Of a stretch of 64,000 nt of DNA, positions 16,914 to 26,182 are shown piece after piece; position 1 is the stretch's first letter; every line of letters begins with the position of its first letter. This stretch comes from Macrococcoides equi. Lineage in GTDB: Bacteria; Bacillota; Bacilli; Staphylococcales; Staphylococcaceae. The position numbers and the translations under genes were made by a program. The stretch lies in assembly GCF_047425865.1 (NCBI RefSeq), contig NZ_CP179735.1; one strand, written 5' to 3'. The notes under the pieces are model-generated. The model saw nothing but the letters and a program-made list of their open reading frames with translations, did no database searches and was not told the origin of the DNA.

Positions 16914-17209
16914 GCAATTCACCCTTCAATAAAAATTTGTTAAGTCTTTATTTCATCCTCTGTTAATTACTTATACCATAAATGATTAACACAAGACAAA
17001 ATGTCTGTATATAAATAAAAAACCCGGTATACCGGATTTAATAATGAAAAAAGCGCGCACTCCGCCTAGAGGTCACGCAAAACGTTATTCTATTATGGCG
17101 AAGTACTCTGAGCTAGACAATATCTGTGTGTGGCAAACATTATCGTTGCACTCATTTGCTTGTGTGTGTATGTGTAAGATAAGTGATCCCTATAAAATGA
17201 TAATTATGA
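16914..17209. other. Intergenic region between rplQ and ecfA1
   Basis: About 296 bases. It holds the rplQ operon terminator (17013-17042) and, on the minus strand just after rplQ, a 3' untranslated stretch of about 170 bases in which I see no convincing gene or structure. A GCGCGC followed by T6 near 17050 could be a weak additional stop. No promoter for the ecf genes was clear to me. Confidence 0.5.
17013..17042 (-). terminator. Terminator of the ribosomal protein operon after rplQ
   Basis: On the minus strand AAATCCGG, a TATA loop and CCGGGTTT make an eight-pair stem (one G-T pair) followed by a run of T. It lies about 170 bases beyond rplQ and marks the end of the long ribosomal protein transcription unit. 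Confidence 0.75.
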
Positions 17210-17578
17210 TTATACTAATTCGATGATAACCATTTCTGAACCGTCTCCACGACGAGGTCCAACTTTCATAATTCTAGTATATCCACCTTGACGCTCATTG
17301 TAACGAGGAGCAATGTCAGAGAATAATTTTTGAATTGCGAATTGTGTAGTTTCATCTTCGTTTAAGATTTCAACACGACGTAAAACTTCAGCTGCTTGAC
17401 GGCGAGCATGTAAGTCTCCACGTTTACCTAAAGTAATTAATTTTTCTACGATTTTACGTAATTCTTTTGCGCGTGCTTCAGTCGTTTCGATTCGCTCGTT
17501 AACGATTAAAGAAGTTGCTAAATCGCGTAACATAGCTTTACGTTGATCTGATGTACGACCTAATTTTCTGTAACCCAT
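17210..17578 (-). CDS. rplQ: Ribosomal protein L17
   Basis: 122 residues with the typical start MGYRKLGRTSDQRKAMLRDL and the internal TLGKRGDLHARRQA segment. It lines the peptide tunnel exit of the large subunit. Last gene of the alpha operon, 19 bases after rpoA, followed by the terminator near 17030. Confidence 0.97.
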   Translation of the reverse strand: MGYRKLGRTSDQRKAMLRDLATSLIVNERIETTEARAKELRKIVEKLITLGKRGDLHARRQAAEVLRRVEILNEDETTQFAIQKLFSDIAPRYNERQGGYTRIMKVGPRRGDGSEMVIIELV

Positions 17579-17597
17579 GAATCGTAACCTCCTTTAA

Positions 17598-18542
17598 CTA
17601 GTCTTCTTTTCTTAATCCAAGACCTAAGTCTTCTAATTTAAATTTAACTTCTTCTAAAGACTTGCGTCCTAAGTTACGAACTTTCATCATATCAGCTTCT
17701 GATTTGTCGGCTAATTCCTGAACAGAATTAATACCTGCACGTTTCAGACAGTTATAAGAACGAACTGATAAATCAAGTTCTTCAATCGACATTTCAAGTA
17801 CTTTTTCTTTGTGATCTTCTTCTTTTTCAATCATGATTTCAGCATTTTGTGCTTCATCAGTTAAGTCAACAAAGATATTTAAGTGTTCTGTCATAATCTT
17901 CGCACCTAAAGAAATAGCTTCTTGTGGTGTTAATGATCCGTCAGTCCAAACATCTAAAGTTAATTTATCAAAGTTAGTACTTTGACCAACACGTGTGTTT
18001 TCTACAGTGTAGTTCACGCGCTCAACTGGTGTATAGATTGAATCAACTGGAATTACGCCAATTGGTAAATCACTTGTGTTATTATCTTCAGCTAAAGTGT
18101 AACCGCGTCCTGCATTTGCAACCAAACGCATTTTTAAGTGTCCACCTTTAGATACTGTTGCAATTTTTAAATCTGGATTTAAAATTTCAACATCGCTGTC
18201 ATGCATAATATCTTTCGCAGTAACAACACCTTCATCTTTTACATCAATTTCTAGCGTTTTATCTTCATCAGAGTAAATTTTAAGCGCAAGCTTTTTGATG
18301 TTCATGATCATTGTTGTGACATCTTCCACTACATTCTCAACACTTGAGAATTCATGTAAGACACCTTCGATTTCAATATTCTTAACAGCCGCACCTGGTA
18401 ATGAAGATAATAGGATACGACGTAAGGAGTTACCTAATGTTGTACCATAACCACGTTCTAACGGTTCAACTACGAATTTACCGAATTTAGAATCTTCACT
18501 AATTTCAACTGTCTCAATTCTAGGCTTTTCGATTTCAATCAT
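17598..18542 (-). CDS. rpoA: RNA polymerase alpha subunit
   Basis: 314 residues. The N-terminal domain (about 1-228) begins MIEIEKPRIETVEISED and contains the dimerisation and assembly segment GYGTTLGNSLRRILLSSLPG. After an acidic linker the C-terminal domain (about 245-314) has the helix-hairpin-helix that contacts activators and UP elements (RSYNCLKRAGINSVQELAD). AAGGAGG before the ATG at 18542 decides the start; a longer reading to 18563 lacks a ribosome site. Lies between rpsK and rplQ, the normal alpha-operon order. Confidence 0.97.
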   Translation of the reverse strand: MIEIEKPRIETVEISEDSKFGKFVVEPLERGYGTTLGNSLRRILLSSLPGAAVKNIEIEGVLHEFSSVENVVEDVTTMIMNIKKLALKIYSDEDKTLEIDVKDEGVVTAKDIMHDSDVEILNPDLKIATVSKGGHLKMRLVANAGRGYTLAEDNNTSDLPIGVIPVDSIYTPVERVNYTVENTRVGQSTNFDKLTLDVWTDGSLTPQEAISLGAKIMTEHLNIFVDLTDEAQNAEIMIEKEEDHKEKVLEMSIEELDLSVRSYNCLKRAGINSVQELADKSEADMMKVRNLGRKSLEEVKFKLEDLGLGLRKED

Positions 18543-18625
18543 GTAATAATCCTCCTTCAACAACGTCGAATAATTTTATTTTAGTTCCATATACTATTAT
18601 AAGTGTCTTTGATACTAATTGAAAA

Positions 18626-19015
18626 TTATACGCGACGACGTTTCGGTGGACGACAACCGTTATGTGGTACTGGTGTAACGTCTTTAATCGCTGTGATTTC
18701 TAAACCAGCTGATTGTAACGCACGAATTGCTGCTTCACGACCTTGACCAGGTCCTTTTACAGTAACTTCTACAGTTTTTAAACCATGTTCCATAGCTGCT
18801 TTTGAAGCAGTTTCAGATGCCATTTGAGCTGCGAATGGTGTAGATTTACGAGAACCTCTGAAACCTAACGCACCAGCAGATGACCATGATAAAGCATTAC
18901 CGAATTCATCAGTAATTGTTACGATTGTATTGTTGAATGTTGAACGGATGTGTGCAACACCAGACTCAATATTCTTTTTAACTCTACGCTTACGTGATAC
19001 TTGTTTACGTGCCAT
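18626..19015 (-). CDS. rpsK: Ribosomal protein S11
   Basis: 129 residues ending in the conserved NGCRPPKRRRV tail, with the HIRSTFNNTIVTITD strand and the GFRGSRKSTPFAAQ segment. It forms the platform of the small subunit near the mRNA exit. It sits 20 bases after rpsM in the alpha operon. Confidence 0.98.
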   Translation of the reverse strand: MARKQVSRKRRVKKNIESGVAHIRSTFNNTIVTITDEFGNALSWSSAGALGFRGSRKSTPFAAQMASETASKAAMEHGLKTVEVTVKGPGQGREAAIRALQSAGLEITAIKDVTPVPHNGCRPPKRRRV

Positions 19016-19035
19016 TTAGCTCACTCCTTTACTTA

Positions 19036-19401
19036 TTATTTCTTCTTGTTAGCAACGGTCTTAACTGGACCTTTACGAGTACGTGCATTGTTCTTAGTAT
19101 TTTGTCCACGAGTTGGTAAACCACGACGGTGACGAATACCTCTGTATGATGCGATTTCCATTAAACGTTTGATGTTTAAGTTAACTTCACGGCGAAGGTC
19201 ACCTTCAACTTTATATCCATCAACCTCTTCACGGATTCTGTTTAATTCTTCTTCTGTTAAATCGCGCACACGAGTACTCTCGTCAACATTAGCTGCTGCT
19301 AATATTTTTTGTGCTGAAGTTTTACCAATACCATAAACGTAAGTTAAAGCGATAACTACGCGTTTCTCACGTGGTACGTCTACACCTGCGATACGTGCCA
19401 T
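19036..19401 (-). CDS. rpsM: Ribosomal protein S13
   Basis: 121 residues. The N-terminal MARIAGVDVPREKRVVIALT, the helix-hairpin-helix IGKTSAQKILAAA and the basic tail RGQNTKNNARTRKGP are all typical. S13 sits in the head of the small subunit and contacts the P-site tRNA and the large subunit. It follows rpmJ after 22 bases. Confidence 0.98.
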   Translation of the reverse strand: MARIAGVDVPREKRVVIALTYVYGIGKTSAQKILAAANVDESTRVRDLTEEELNRIREEVDGYKVEGDLRREVNLNIKRLMEIASYRGIRHRRGLPTRGQNTKNNARTRKGPVKTVANKKK

Positions 19402-19423
19402 TTATATTGCACCTCCTGTTTTC

Positions 19424-19549
<126 letters not shown>

Positions 19550-19572
19550 CTAATTTAATATTGGAGTTCTTA

Positions 19573-19791
19573 TTATTTATAACGATACGTAATGCGTCCA
19601 CGTGTAAGATCATATGGACTCATTTCAACTGTTACTTTGTCGCCAGGTAGAATACGGATGTAGTTCATACGAATTTTACCGCTAACATGCGCTAAGATCT
19701 CATGACCATTTTCTAATTCTACTTTAAACATTGCATTTGGTAAAGTATCTAATACAGTACCTTCTAATTCAATTACATCTTGTTTAGCCAT
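19573..19791 (-). CDS. infA: Translation initiation factor IF-1
   Basis: 72 residues making up one S1-type OB fold ([20 protein letters not shown] to GRITYRYK), the usual size. It binds the ribosomal A site during initiation. I start at [11 protein letters not shown] (19791), with GGGGGA eight bases upstream, not at the longer reading to 19815. It follows the KOW gene by 20 bases and precedes rpmJ. Confidence 0.97.
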
Positions 19792-19811
19792 TTTCAAATT
19801 CCCCCTTTTTA

Positions 19812-20093
19812 TCAAGATTCCGAAATTCGAGCGGTATATTTTTGCAAAACGTAACGTAATTTAGCGTCTGTTACAAAACCTGCTTCAGAAATACTCGATT
19901 TAATTTCAGGTGAGTGTACTTCACTTAGTATTAAATGCGACAGGTTCTTTTTCTTTGGATATTCATAAGTCCGTTTATCTCCGTCTGCAACAAGTACAAA
20001 TCGATGATCGATAATAGCAATAATGACTCCAGGTAACCCTTTATCTTTGCCACGATTACTCGTAACAATTTGACCAATACTAACTTGATTCAA
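19812..20093 (-). CDS. Small KOW-domain RNA-binding protein
   Basis: About 93 residues. The N-terminal half has the KOW pattern of L14e/L6e-type proteins ([22 protein letters not shown], quoted in part, then [16 protein letters not shown]); the second half is helical. Genes like this lie between the adk/map and infA genes in several Firmicutes and are thought to bind ribosomal RNA. I place the start at the TTG at 20093 because GGATGTGAT, close to the ideal ribosome site, is just upstream; a GTG at 20120 gives nine more residues without such a site. A methionine aminopeptidase gene, common here in Bacillus, is absent. Confidence 0.75.
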
Positions 20094-20145
20094 CTGATCA
20101 CATCCACTTAAGCAACTCACCAGAGAGGTGAATCTCGGTAAACGA

Positions 20146-20793
20146 TTAAAGCTGATTTAATACATTCTCAACTTCAGTTGTAACATCCTTAATATCTTTC
20201 GAACCATCAACATTGAAAAGCACGCCTTGTTTCGTATAGAAATCAATTAATGGTTTCGTTTGTTTAATGTTAACGTCTAAACGTGTACGAACTGTTTCAG
20301 GATTATCATCTGCACGTTGATATAACTTACCACCATCAATATCACAAATACCATCTACTTTTGGTGGATTAAATACTAAATGATAAGTTGTCCCACAAGT
20401 TTCGCAAATACGACGACCCGTTAAACGGTTCATCAATTCTTCTTCCTGTACGTCAATGTTAATTACGCCTTCAATCTTACGATCAACTGCAGCTAACATT
20501 TCATTTAAAGCAACAGCTTGTTCAACTGTTCTCGGGAAACCATCTAGTAAAAATCCGCGCTTAGCATCTTCTTCTAACAATCTTTCACGAACGATACCAA
20601 TTGTTACTTCATCTGGAACAAGTTCGCCGTTATCCATGTAAGACTTTGCTTTTTGACCAAGCTCAGTATTATTTTTGATAGCTGCACGGAACATATCTCC
20701 AGTAGAAATATGAGGAATTGGGTATTTCTTAATAATTTCACTCGCTTGAGTTCCCTTACCTGCACCAGGTAAGCCCATTAAAATGATATTCAT
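20146..20793 (-). CDS. adk: Adenylate kinase
   Basis: Converts ATP and AMP to two ADP. The 215-residue protein has the P-loop GLPGAGKGTQ (about 7-16), the AMP-binding STGDMFR and FLLDGFPRTVEQA motifs, and a long lid (about 126-164) with Cys, Cys, Cys and Asp (CETC, then CDIDG) in the positions of a zinc site, as in other Gram-positive long-form enzymes. The ATG at 20793 has GGAGGG upstream. It follows secY by 17 bases. Confidence 0.97.
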   Translation of the reverse strand: MNIILMGLPGAGKGTQASEIIKKYPIPHISTGDMFRAAIKNNTELGQKAKSYMDNGELVPDEVTIGIVRERLLEEDAKRGFLLDGFPRTVEQAVALNEMLAAVDRKIEGVINIDVQEEELMNRLTGRRICETCGTTYHLVFNPPKVDGICDIDGGKLYQRADDNPETVRTRLDVNIKQTKPLIDFYTKQGVLFNVDGSKDIKDVTTEVENVLNQL

Positions 20794-20810
20794 AAAATGC
20801 CCTCCAGACA

Positions 20811-22100
20811 TTAACGTCTTTTAAAACCTTTATATTCACGTTGACCAAGTTGAGCCTTTAACTGAGCAATAGTCTCTAATGCTACCCCTATTACGATTAA
20901 TAAACTTGTACCACCAATACGAAGTGATTGAGGTAAGTTTAAGAAATCTGAAACAAGTAATGGTAACACGGCGATACCTGCTAAGAATAAAGAACCAACA
21001 AAAGTTAAACGATAAAGAACTTTTGTAATATAGTTTTGAGTGTTCTTACCAGGACGAATACCCGGTACGTAACTACCCTGTTTTCTTAAGTTGTCAGCCA
21101 TTTGTTCAGGATTAACTTGAACAAATGCATAAAAGTAAGCAAATGCAATAATTAAAATTACATATACAATCATACCAATCGGCTGTGCCGGATCAGAATG
21201 TGCAGCTAATGATTTTGCCCAATCTGCTTTAGGGAAGAGTAATTGTAACGTCTTCGGAAGCATGAAAAATGCCATTGCAAAGATAACTGGAATAACCCCA
21301 GCAGCATTTACTTTTAACGGTAAGAACGTTGCTTGTGGTGCTAAACGGTTACCTGTTGTACGTTTGGCATATTGAATTGGAATTTTACGCACAGCTTGTA
21401 ATACAAATACTGCAAACGCAGTAAGTAAAATCATACCAATGAAGATACCAATCGCTTCTAAAATAGCCATTGTCGTGTCGTTACTACCAACAAATGTTTG
21501 TTGATAATATTGAATTAACGCTGGCGGTATTGAAGAAAGAATCCCACCGAAGATGATAATAGAAATACCATTACCAACACCGTGTTGAGTAATCTGTTCA
21601 CCTAACCACATTAAAAATGCAGTACCTGCAGTTAACACGATAGCGATAAGAATAAAGTTCCAAATACTTGTGTTCGTGATCAACTGACCACCTAACATGT
21701 TGTTGAAGCTATAACTCATCCCAAATCCTTGAATAAAGGCTAATACAATTGTGAAGTATCTCGTAAATTGCGTAAGCTTTTTACGACCCACTTCACCTTG
21801 TTTTGACCATTCAGTAAACTTAGGTACAACATCCATCTGTAGCAACTGAACTACGATTGAAGCTGTGATATAAGGCATTATCCCCATTGCAAGAATGGAG
21901 AAGTTTTGTAGTGCGCCTCCTCCAAATGTATTCATTAAGTCAGTGATACCTTTGTTCGCCTGACTTTCGAAAGCAGTTGGATTCACACCTGGAACAGGTA
22001 TATACGTTCCGATTTTAAAGATAATTAACATTGCGAGTGTAAAGATGATTTTGCTACGTATTTCTTTGACTTTAAAGAAACTTACAAGCGTATCAAACAT
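20811..22100 (-). CDS. secY: Protein translocase channel subunit SecY
   Basis: 429 residues with ten membrane segments, the plug and pore region near the start (GTYIPVPGVNP), and the cytoplasmic loop YAKRTTGNRLAPQATFLPLKV that contacts ribosome or SecA. It forms the Sec channel with SecE and SecG, encoded elsewhere. The ATG overlaps the rplO stop by one base (TAATG), so translation is coupled. Confidence 0.97.
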   Translation of the reverse strand: MFDTLVSFFKVKEIRSKIIFTLAMLIIFKIGTYIPVPGVNPTAFESQANKGITDLMNTFGGGALQNFSILAMGIMPYITASIVVQLLQMDVVPKFTEWSKQGEVGRKKLTQFTRYFTIVLAFIQGFGMSYSFNNMLGGQLITNTSIWNFILIAIVLTAGTAFLMWLGEQITQHGVGNGISIIIFGGILSSIPPALIQYYQQTFVGSNDTTMAILEAIGIFIGMILLTAFAVFVLQAVRKIPIQYAKRTTGNRLAPQATFLPLKVNAAGVIPVIFAMAFFMLPKTLQLLFPKADWAKSLAAHSDPAQPIGMIVYVILIIAFAYFYAFVQVNPEQMADNLRKQGSYVPGIRPGKNTQNYITKVLYRLTFVGSLFLAGIAVLPLLVSDFLNLPQSLRIGGTSLLIVIGVALETIAQLKAQLGQREYKGFKRR

Positions 22101-22540
22101 TAGATCACCTCTGTAGTTCCGCCCTTACCTTCAATTGCTTCTTTAGCTGAAGCTGAAAATTTATGAGCTTTTACTGTTAACTTTGCTGTTAATTCACCAT
22201 TACCAAGAATTTTGATACCTGATTTTTCGTTAGAAACAACACCTGATTCAATTAATAAAGCTGGTGTTACTTCAGTACCATCTTCAAAACGATTTAATTG
22301 ATCTAAGTTAACAATCGCGTAGTCTTTGCGGTTGATGTTAGTAAATCCGCGTTTTGGTAAACGACGGAATAAAGGTAATTGTCCACCTTCAAAGCCTAAA
22401 CGTACTCCACCACCTGAACGTGCTTTTTGACCTTTGTGTCCACGTCCACTTGTTTTACCATTACCTGAAGCCATACCGCGACCAACACGGTTGCGTTCTT
22501 TACGAGCGCCTTCAACTGGTTTCATTTCATGTAATTTCAT
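22100..22540 (-). CDS. rplO: Ribosomal protein L15
   Basis: 146 residues with the glycine- and arginine-rich N-terminus (NRVGRGMASGNGKTSGRGHK) and the FEGGQLPLFRRLPKRGF segment. A late assembly protein of the large subunit. It lies between rpmD and secY, with stop overlapping the secY start. Confidence 0.97.
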   Translation of the reverse strand: MKLHEMKPVEGARKERNRVGRGMASGNGKTSGRGHKGQKARSGGGVRLGFEGGQLPLFRRLPKRGFTNINRKDYAIVNLDQLNRFEDGTEVTPALLIESGVVSNEKSGIKILGNGELTAKLTVKAHKFSASAKEAIEGKGGTTEVI

Positions 22541-22566
22541 TTCGGCACCTCCTTATTCCTAAAATA

Positions 22567-22746
22567 TTATGCTTCTGTTACTGTCACTAAGTGACTTACT
22601 TTGTTAATTTGCCCACGAATCGCAGGGTTGTCATCAACTTCAACTGTTTGATGCATTTTGTTAAGCCCTAAAGCTTTAACAGTTTTACGTTGTGTTTCAG
22701 GACGACCGATAATACTACGAGTGAGGGTGATTTTAATTTTAGCCAT
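22567..22746 (-). CDS. rpmD: Ribosomal protein L30
   Basis: 59 residues read directly from the minus strand: it begins MAKIKITLTRSIIGRPETQ and ends HLVTVTEA. The size and the RSxIGRP and LGLxKxxxTVE patterns identify L30. A GAGGGC ribosome site precedes the ATG. It lies 14 bases after rpsE. Confidence 0.96.
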   Translation of the reverse strand: MAKIKITLTRSIIGRPETQRKTVKALGLNKMHQTVEVDDNPAIRGQINKVSHLVTVTEA

Positions 22747-22760
22747 TGTTTATGCCCTCC

Positions 22761-23258
22761 TTAATTGTATAATTCTTCGACTGATTTACCACGTAATTTT
22801 GCAACATCTTCAGCAACTTTAAGTTCTTTTAAACCTTGAACAGTAGCGCGAACCATGTTGATTGGTGTGTTTGAACCTAATGATTTACTTAAGATATCAG
22901 TGATACCAGCTAATTCTAACACGGCACGAACTGGACCACCAGCGATAACTCCCGTACCAGGTGCTGCAGGTTTGATTAATACGCTTCCTGCTCCGAATCT
23001 ACCTGTAACTTCGTGAGGTGTAGTACCTTTCACACGAGGAACAGTGATTAAGTTTTTCTTAGCATCTTCGATTGCTTTTTTAATCGCTTCAGGTACTTCT
23101 TGAGCTTTACCAGTACCGAAACCAACGCGACCATTTTTGTCTCCAACAACTACTAAAGCAGTGAAACGCATACGACGTCCACCCTTAACAACTTTAGATA
23201 CACGGTTGATGGTAACTACGCGTTCTTCAAATTCTTTAACTTCTTTTTCACGACGCAT
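22761..23258 (-). CDS. rpsE: Ribosomal protein S5
   Basis: 165 residues. The double-stranded RNA-binding N-terminal domain (FEERVVTINRVSKVVKGGRR, quoted in full length of 20) and the GTGVIAGGPVRAVLELAGI segment are standard. S5 affects decoding accuracy and mRNA entry. The loop around VVKGGRRMRF, where spectinomycin-resistance changes arise, looks wild type in length. Between rplR and rpmD. Confidence 0.97.
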   Translation of the reverse strand: MRREKEVKEFEERVVTINRVSKVVKGGRRMRFTALVVVGDKNGRVGFGTGKAQEVPEAIKKAIEDAKKNLITVPRVKGTTPHEVTGRFGAGSVLIKPAAPGTGVIAGGPVRAVLELAGITDILSKSLGSNTPINMVRATVQGLKELKVAEDVAKLRGKSVEELYN

Positions 23259-23276
23259 TAAGAGTTCCTCCTTTTA

Positions 23277-23639
23277 TTAAAATTCTAAACCGTTTTCGCG
23301 TGCTGCATCAGCTAATGCTTTTACACGTCCGTGGAATAAATATCCTCCGCGGTCGAATACAACTGCTTTAACGCCTTTTTCTACTGCTAATTTCGCAACG
23401 GCTTCACCGACTTTAGCTGCTGCTTCAACGTTTGAAGTAGTTTCTAAGCCTAAACCTTTATCTTGTGTTGATGCTTGCGCTAAAGTTACACCTTTAACGT
23501 CATCAATCACTTGTGCGTAAATGTGTTTGTTTGAACGGTATACGTTTAAACGAGGACGCTCAGTAGTACCAGCTAATCTGCTACGTACACGAGCATGTCT
23601 TTTCATACGCACTTTGTTCTTATCGATTTTAGTGATCAT
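23277..23639 (-). CDS. rplR: Ribosomal protein L18
   Basis: 120 residues with RLNVYRSNKHIYAQVIDD and the C-terminal YLFHGRVKALADAARENGLEF. It binds 5S rRNA together with L5. Located 18 bases before rpsE and 27 after rplF. Confidence 0.97.
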   Translation of the reverse strand: MITKIDKNKVRMKRHARVRSRLAGTTERPRLNVYRSNKHIYAQVIDDVKGVTLAQASTQDKGLGLETTSNVEAAAKVGEAVAKLAVEKGVKAVVFDRGGYLFHGRVKALADAARENGLEF

Positions 23640-23666
23640 GAATATTCTCCTTTCCTATTTTAGAGA

Positions 23667-24203
23667 TTACTTACCAGTTTTACCTTCTTTACGACGAACA
23701 TATTCGCCTTCGTAACGTACACCTTTACCTTTATAAGGTTCTGGAGGACGAGTTGCACGGATATTAGAAGCGATTGCTCCAACACGCTCTTTAGAAATAC
23801 CTTCAACTTTTACTTTCGTATTTTTATCAACTGATAAAGTAATTCCTTCTTCAGCTACGATTTCAATTGGGTGAGAGTATCCAACGTTTAAGATTAAGTT
23901 TTTACCTTGCATTTGAGCACGGTAACCAACCCCGATTAATTCTAAGTTCTTTTCGAATCCTTTTGAAACACCTTCAACCATGTTAGCGATTAAAGCACGA
24001 GTTGTTCCGTGGATTGTTTTATGAGCTTTAGAATCAGATGGACGAACTACTTCTAAAGTATTGTCTTCTAATTTATATGTCATTTCTTCGTTAAATGTAT
24101 TAGTTAATTCACCTTTAGGTCCTTTAACTGTTACAGTATTACCGTCGATTTTGATTTCAACCCCAGCAGGGATTTCGATAATCTTCTTACCAACACGACT
24201 CAT
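23667..24203 (-). CDS. rplF: Ribosomal protein L6
   Basis: 178 residues made of two repeated alpha-beta domains, with the conserved MSRVGKKIIEIPAGVEI start and the RPPEPYKGKGVRYEGE C-terminal segment near the sarcin-ricin and factor-binding region. Between rpsH and rplR. Confidence 0.98.
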   Translation of the reverse strand: MSRVGKKIIEIPAGVEIKIDGNTVTVKGPKGELTNTFNEEMTYKLEDNTLEVVRPSDSKAHKTIHGTTRALIANMVEGVSKGFEKNLELIGVGYRAQMQGKNLILNVGYSHPIEIVAEEGITLSVDKNTKVKVEGISKERVGAIASNIRATRPPEPYKGKGVRYEGEYVRRKEGKTGK

Positions 24204-24231
24204 AAGTCGGCACCTCCTTCTTTAATAATTC

Positions 24232-24630
24232 TTACCAGATGTAAGCTAATACTTCTCCACCAATGTTACGTTGACGCGCTTCTTTATCAGTTAAAACACC
24301 TTCTGAAGTAGAAACTAATGCAATACCTAAACCATTTAATACTTTTGGTAATTCATCAGCTTTAGCGTATACACGTAAACCAGGTTTTGAGATACGTTTT
24401 AAACCAGTGATAACACGTTCGTTGTTAGCACCGTATTTTAAGAACATACGGATAACACCTTGTTTATCATCTTCAATATATTCAACACTTTTAACGAATC
24501 CTTCACGTTTAAGGATTTCAGCGATTTCTTTTTTGATGTTTGATGCAGGTAATTCTAATTTCTCGTGACGTACCATGTTTGCGTTACGTACGCGAGTTAG
24601 CATATCTGCGATTGGATCTGACATAGTCAT
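24232..24630 (-). CDS. rpsH: Ribosomal protein S8
   Basis: 132 residues. The start MTMSDPIADMLTRVRNAN and the end STSEGVLTDKEARQRNIGGE (partial) are characteristic. It binds the central domain of 16S rRNA; in enteric bacteria it also represses the spc operon. Between rpsN and rplF. Confidence 0.98.
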   Translation of the reverse strand: MTMSDPIADMLTRVRNANMVRHEKLELPASNIKKEIAEILKREGFVKSVEYIEDDKQGVIRMFLKYGANNERVITGLKRISKPGLRVYAKADELPKVLNGLGIALVSTSEGVLTDKEARQRNIGGEVLAYIW

Positions 24631-24658
24631 TTAAATATCCTCCTTTCAGGTTTAAATT

Positions 24659-24844
24659 TTACCAGCTTGCTTTTTTAACGCCAGGAATCTGACCTTTATA
24701 AGCTAATTCACGGAAACAAATACGGCAAAGTTTAAATTTGCGTAAAACTGAATGTGGACGTCCGCAACGTTCACAACGAGTGTATTCTTGAACTTTAAAT
24801 TTTTGTTTACGCTGTTGTTTAGCGATCATTGATTTTTTAGCCAC
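24659..24844 (-). CDS. rpsN: Ribosomal protein S14, zinc-binding type
   Basis: 61 residues with two CxxC pairs (CERCGR about 24 and CRICFR about 40). This is the short zinc form of S14 (also called rpsZ). The zinc-free paralogue that many Firmicutes keep elsewhere is not in this window. Located 28 bases after rplE. Confidence 0.97.
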   Translation of the reverse strand: MAKKSMIAKQQRKQKFKVQEYTRCERCGRPHSVLRKFKLCRICFRELAYKGQIPGVKKASW

Positions 24845-24872
24845 TAAATTTAGCCTCCTTTTATATTAGAGA

Positions 24873-25418
24873 TTACTTTTGAAATGGCATACCGAATTGT
24901 GTTAACAATTCACGAGCTTCCTCGTCAGTGTTAGCAGTAGTTACGATAACGATATCCATTCCGCGTGTTTTACTTACTTTATCATAATCGATTTCAGGGA
25001 AAATTAATTGTTCTTTAACGCCAAGTGTGTAGTTACCACGGCCATCAAACGCTTTGTTTGAAATACCACGGAAGTCACGTACACGAGGTAATGAAACGTT
25101 TACTAATTTATCAAAGAATTCGTACATTCTTTCTCCACGTAAAGTAACTTTTGCCCCGATTGGCATACCTTCACGTAAACGGAATGTCGCGATTGATTTT
25201 TTAGCACGAGTAACCATTGGTTTTTGACCAGTGATAGCTTGTAATTCTTCAACTGCTGAGTCTAAAACTTTAGAGTTTTGAACAGCGTCACCGATACCCA
25301 TGTTTACTACGATTTTTTCGATTTTTGGTACTTCCATCACTGATGCGTAATTAAATTTTTTCATCATTTCAGGTGAGATTTCTTTAATGAATTTTTCTTT
25401 TAAACGTGTTTGTGTCAA
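24873..25418 (-). CDS. rplE: Ribosomal protein L5
   Basis: 181 residues with the VPKIEKIVVNMGIGDA and GQKPMVTRAKKSIATFRLR segments and the C-terminal MDIVIVTTANTDEEARELL. It binds 5S rRNA and touches the P-site tRNA. It follows rplX by 23 bases. Confidence 0.98.
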   Translation of the reverse strand: MTQTRLKEKFIKEISPEMMKKFNYASVMEVPKIEKIVVNMGIGDAVQNSKVLDSAVEELQAITGQKPMVTRAKKSIATFRLREGMPIGAKVTLRGERMYEFFDKLVNVSLPRVRDFRGISNKAFDGRGNYTLGVKEQLIFPEIDYDKVSKTRGMDIVIVTTANTDEEARELLTQFGMPFQK

Positions 25419-25441
25419 TGTGAGAACCTCCTTCCAGATAA

Positions 25442-25750
25442 TTATTTAATGATTTCTCCAGATTTCTTAGCTACACGTACTTTCTTGCCATCTTCTATTT
25501 TCGTACCAACACGTGTTGGTTTGTTTGTTTTTGGGTCAATTAACATTACATTTGAAACGTGAATTGCAGCTTCAAATTCAACGATGCCGCCTTCAGGATT
25601 CATTTGAGTAGGTTTTTGGTGTTTTTTCACGATGTTAACACCTTCAACAACTACGCGATCTTTTTTAGGAAGAGCTTCAATTACTGTTCCTGTTTTACCT
25701 TTATCTTTACCTGTGATAACGATAACTTTGTCGCCTTTTTTAATATGCAT
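25442..25750 (-). CDS. rplX: Ribosomal protein L24
   Basis: 102 residues, KOW fold at the start (MHIKKGDKVIVITGKDKGKT). It initiates assembly of the large subunit and lines the tunnel exit. Between rplN and rplE. Confidence 0.97.
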   Translation of the reverse strand: MHIKKGDKVIVITGKDKGKTGTVIEALPKKDRVVVEGVNIVKKHQKPTQMNPEGGIVEFEAAIHVSNVMLIDPKTNKPTRVGTKIEDGKKVRVAKKSGEIIK

Positions 25751-25783
25751 GTCGTAGACACCTCCTCTTGATTTTGTGTTTTA

Positions 25784-26152
25784 TTATAATACTTCAGGTG
25801 CTAATGAAACGATTTTCATGAAGTTACCTTCACGTAATTCACGTGCAACAGGTCCGAAGATACGAGTTCCACGAGGTCCTTTGTCATCACGGATGATAAC
25901 ACAAGCGTTTTCGTCAAATTTGATGTATGAACCGTCGTTACGACGTACACCAGATTTAGTACGAACGATAACAGCTTTAACAACGTCACCTTTTTTAACA
26001 ACGCCACCTGGTGTAGCATTTTTAACTGTACATACGATTACGTCACCGATGTTAGCTGTTTTACGACCAGATCCGCCTAATACTTTAATAGTTAATACTT
26101 CACGAGCACCAGAGTTGTCTGCTACTTTTAAGCGTGATTCTTGTTGGATCAT
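25784..26152 (-). CDS. rplN: Ribosomal protein L14
   Basis: 122 residues with MIQQESRLKVADNSGAREVL at the start and FGPVARELREGNFMKIVSLA at the end. It forms an intersubunit bridge and is the docking site of the silencing factor RsfS. Between rpsQ and rplX. Confidence 0.98.
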   Translation of the reverse strand: MIQQESRLKVADNSGAREVLTIKVLGGSGRKTANIGDVIVCTVKNATPGGVVKKGDVVKAVIVRTKSGVRRNDGSYIKFDENACVIIRDDKGPRGTRIFGPVARELREGNFMKIVSLAPEVL

Positions 26153-26182
26153 TCGAGTTACCTCCTTTATCTAATTTACTTA

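Noticed and set aside
17044..17226. Plus-strand 60-codon open frame between ecfA1 and rplQ
   Set aside because: No ribosome site before the ATG, overlaps the end of rplQ, no recognisable product.
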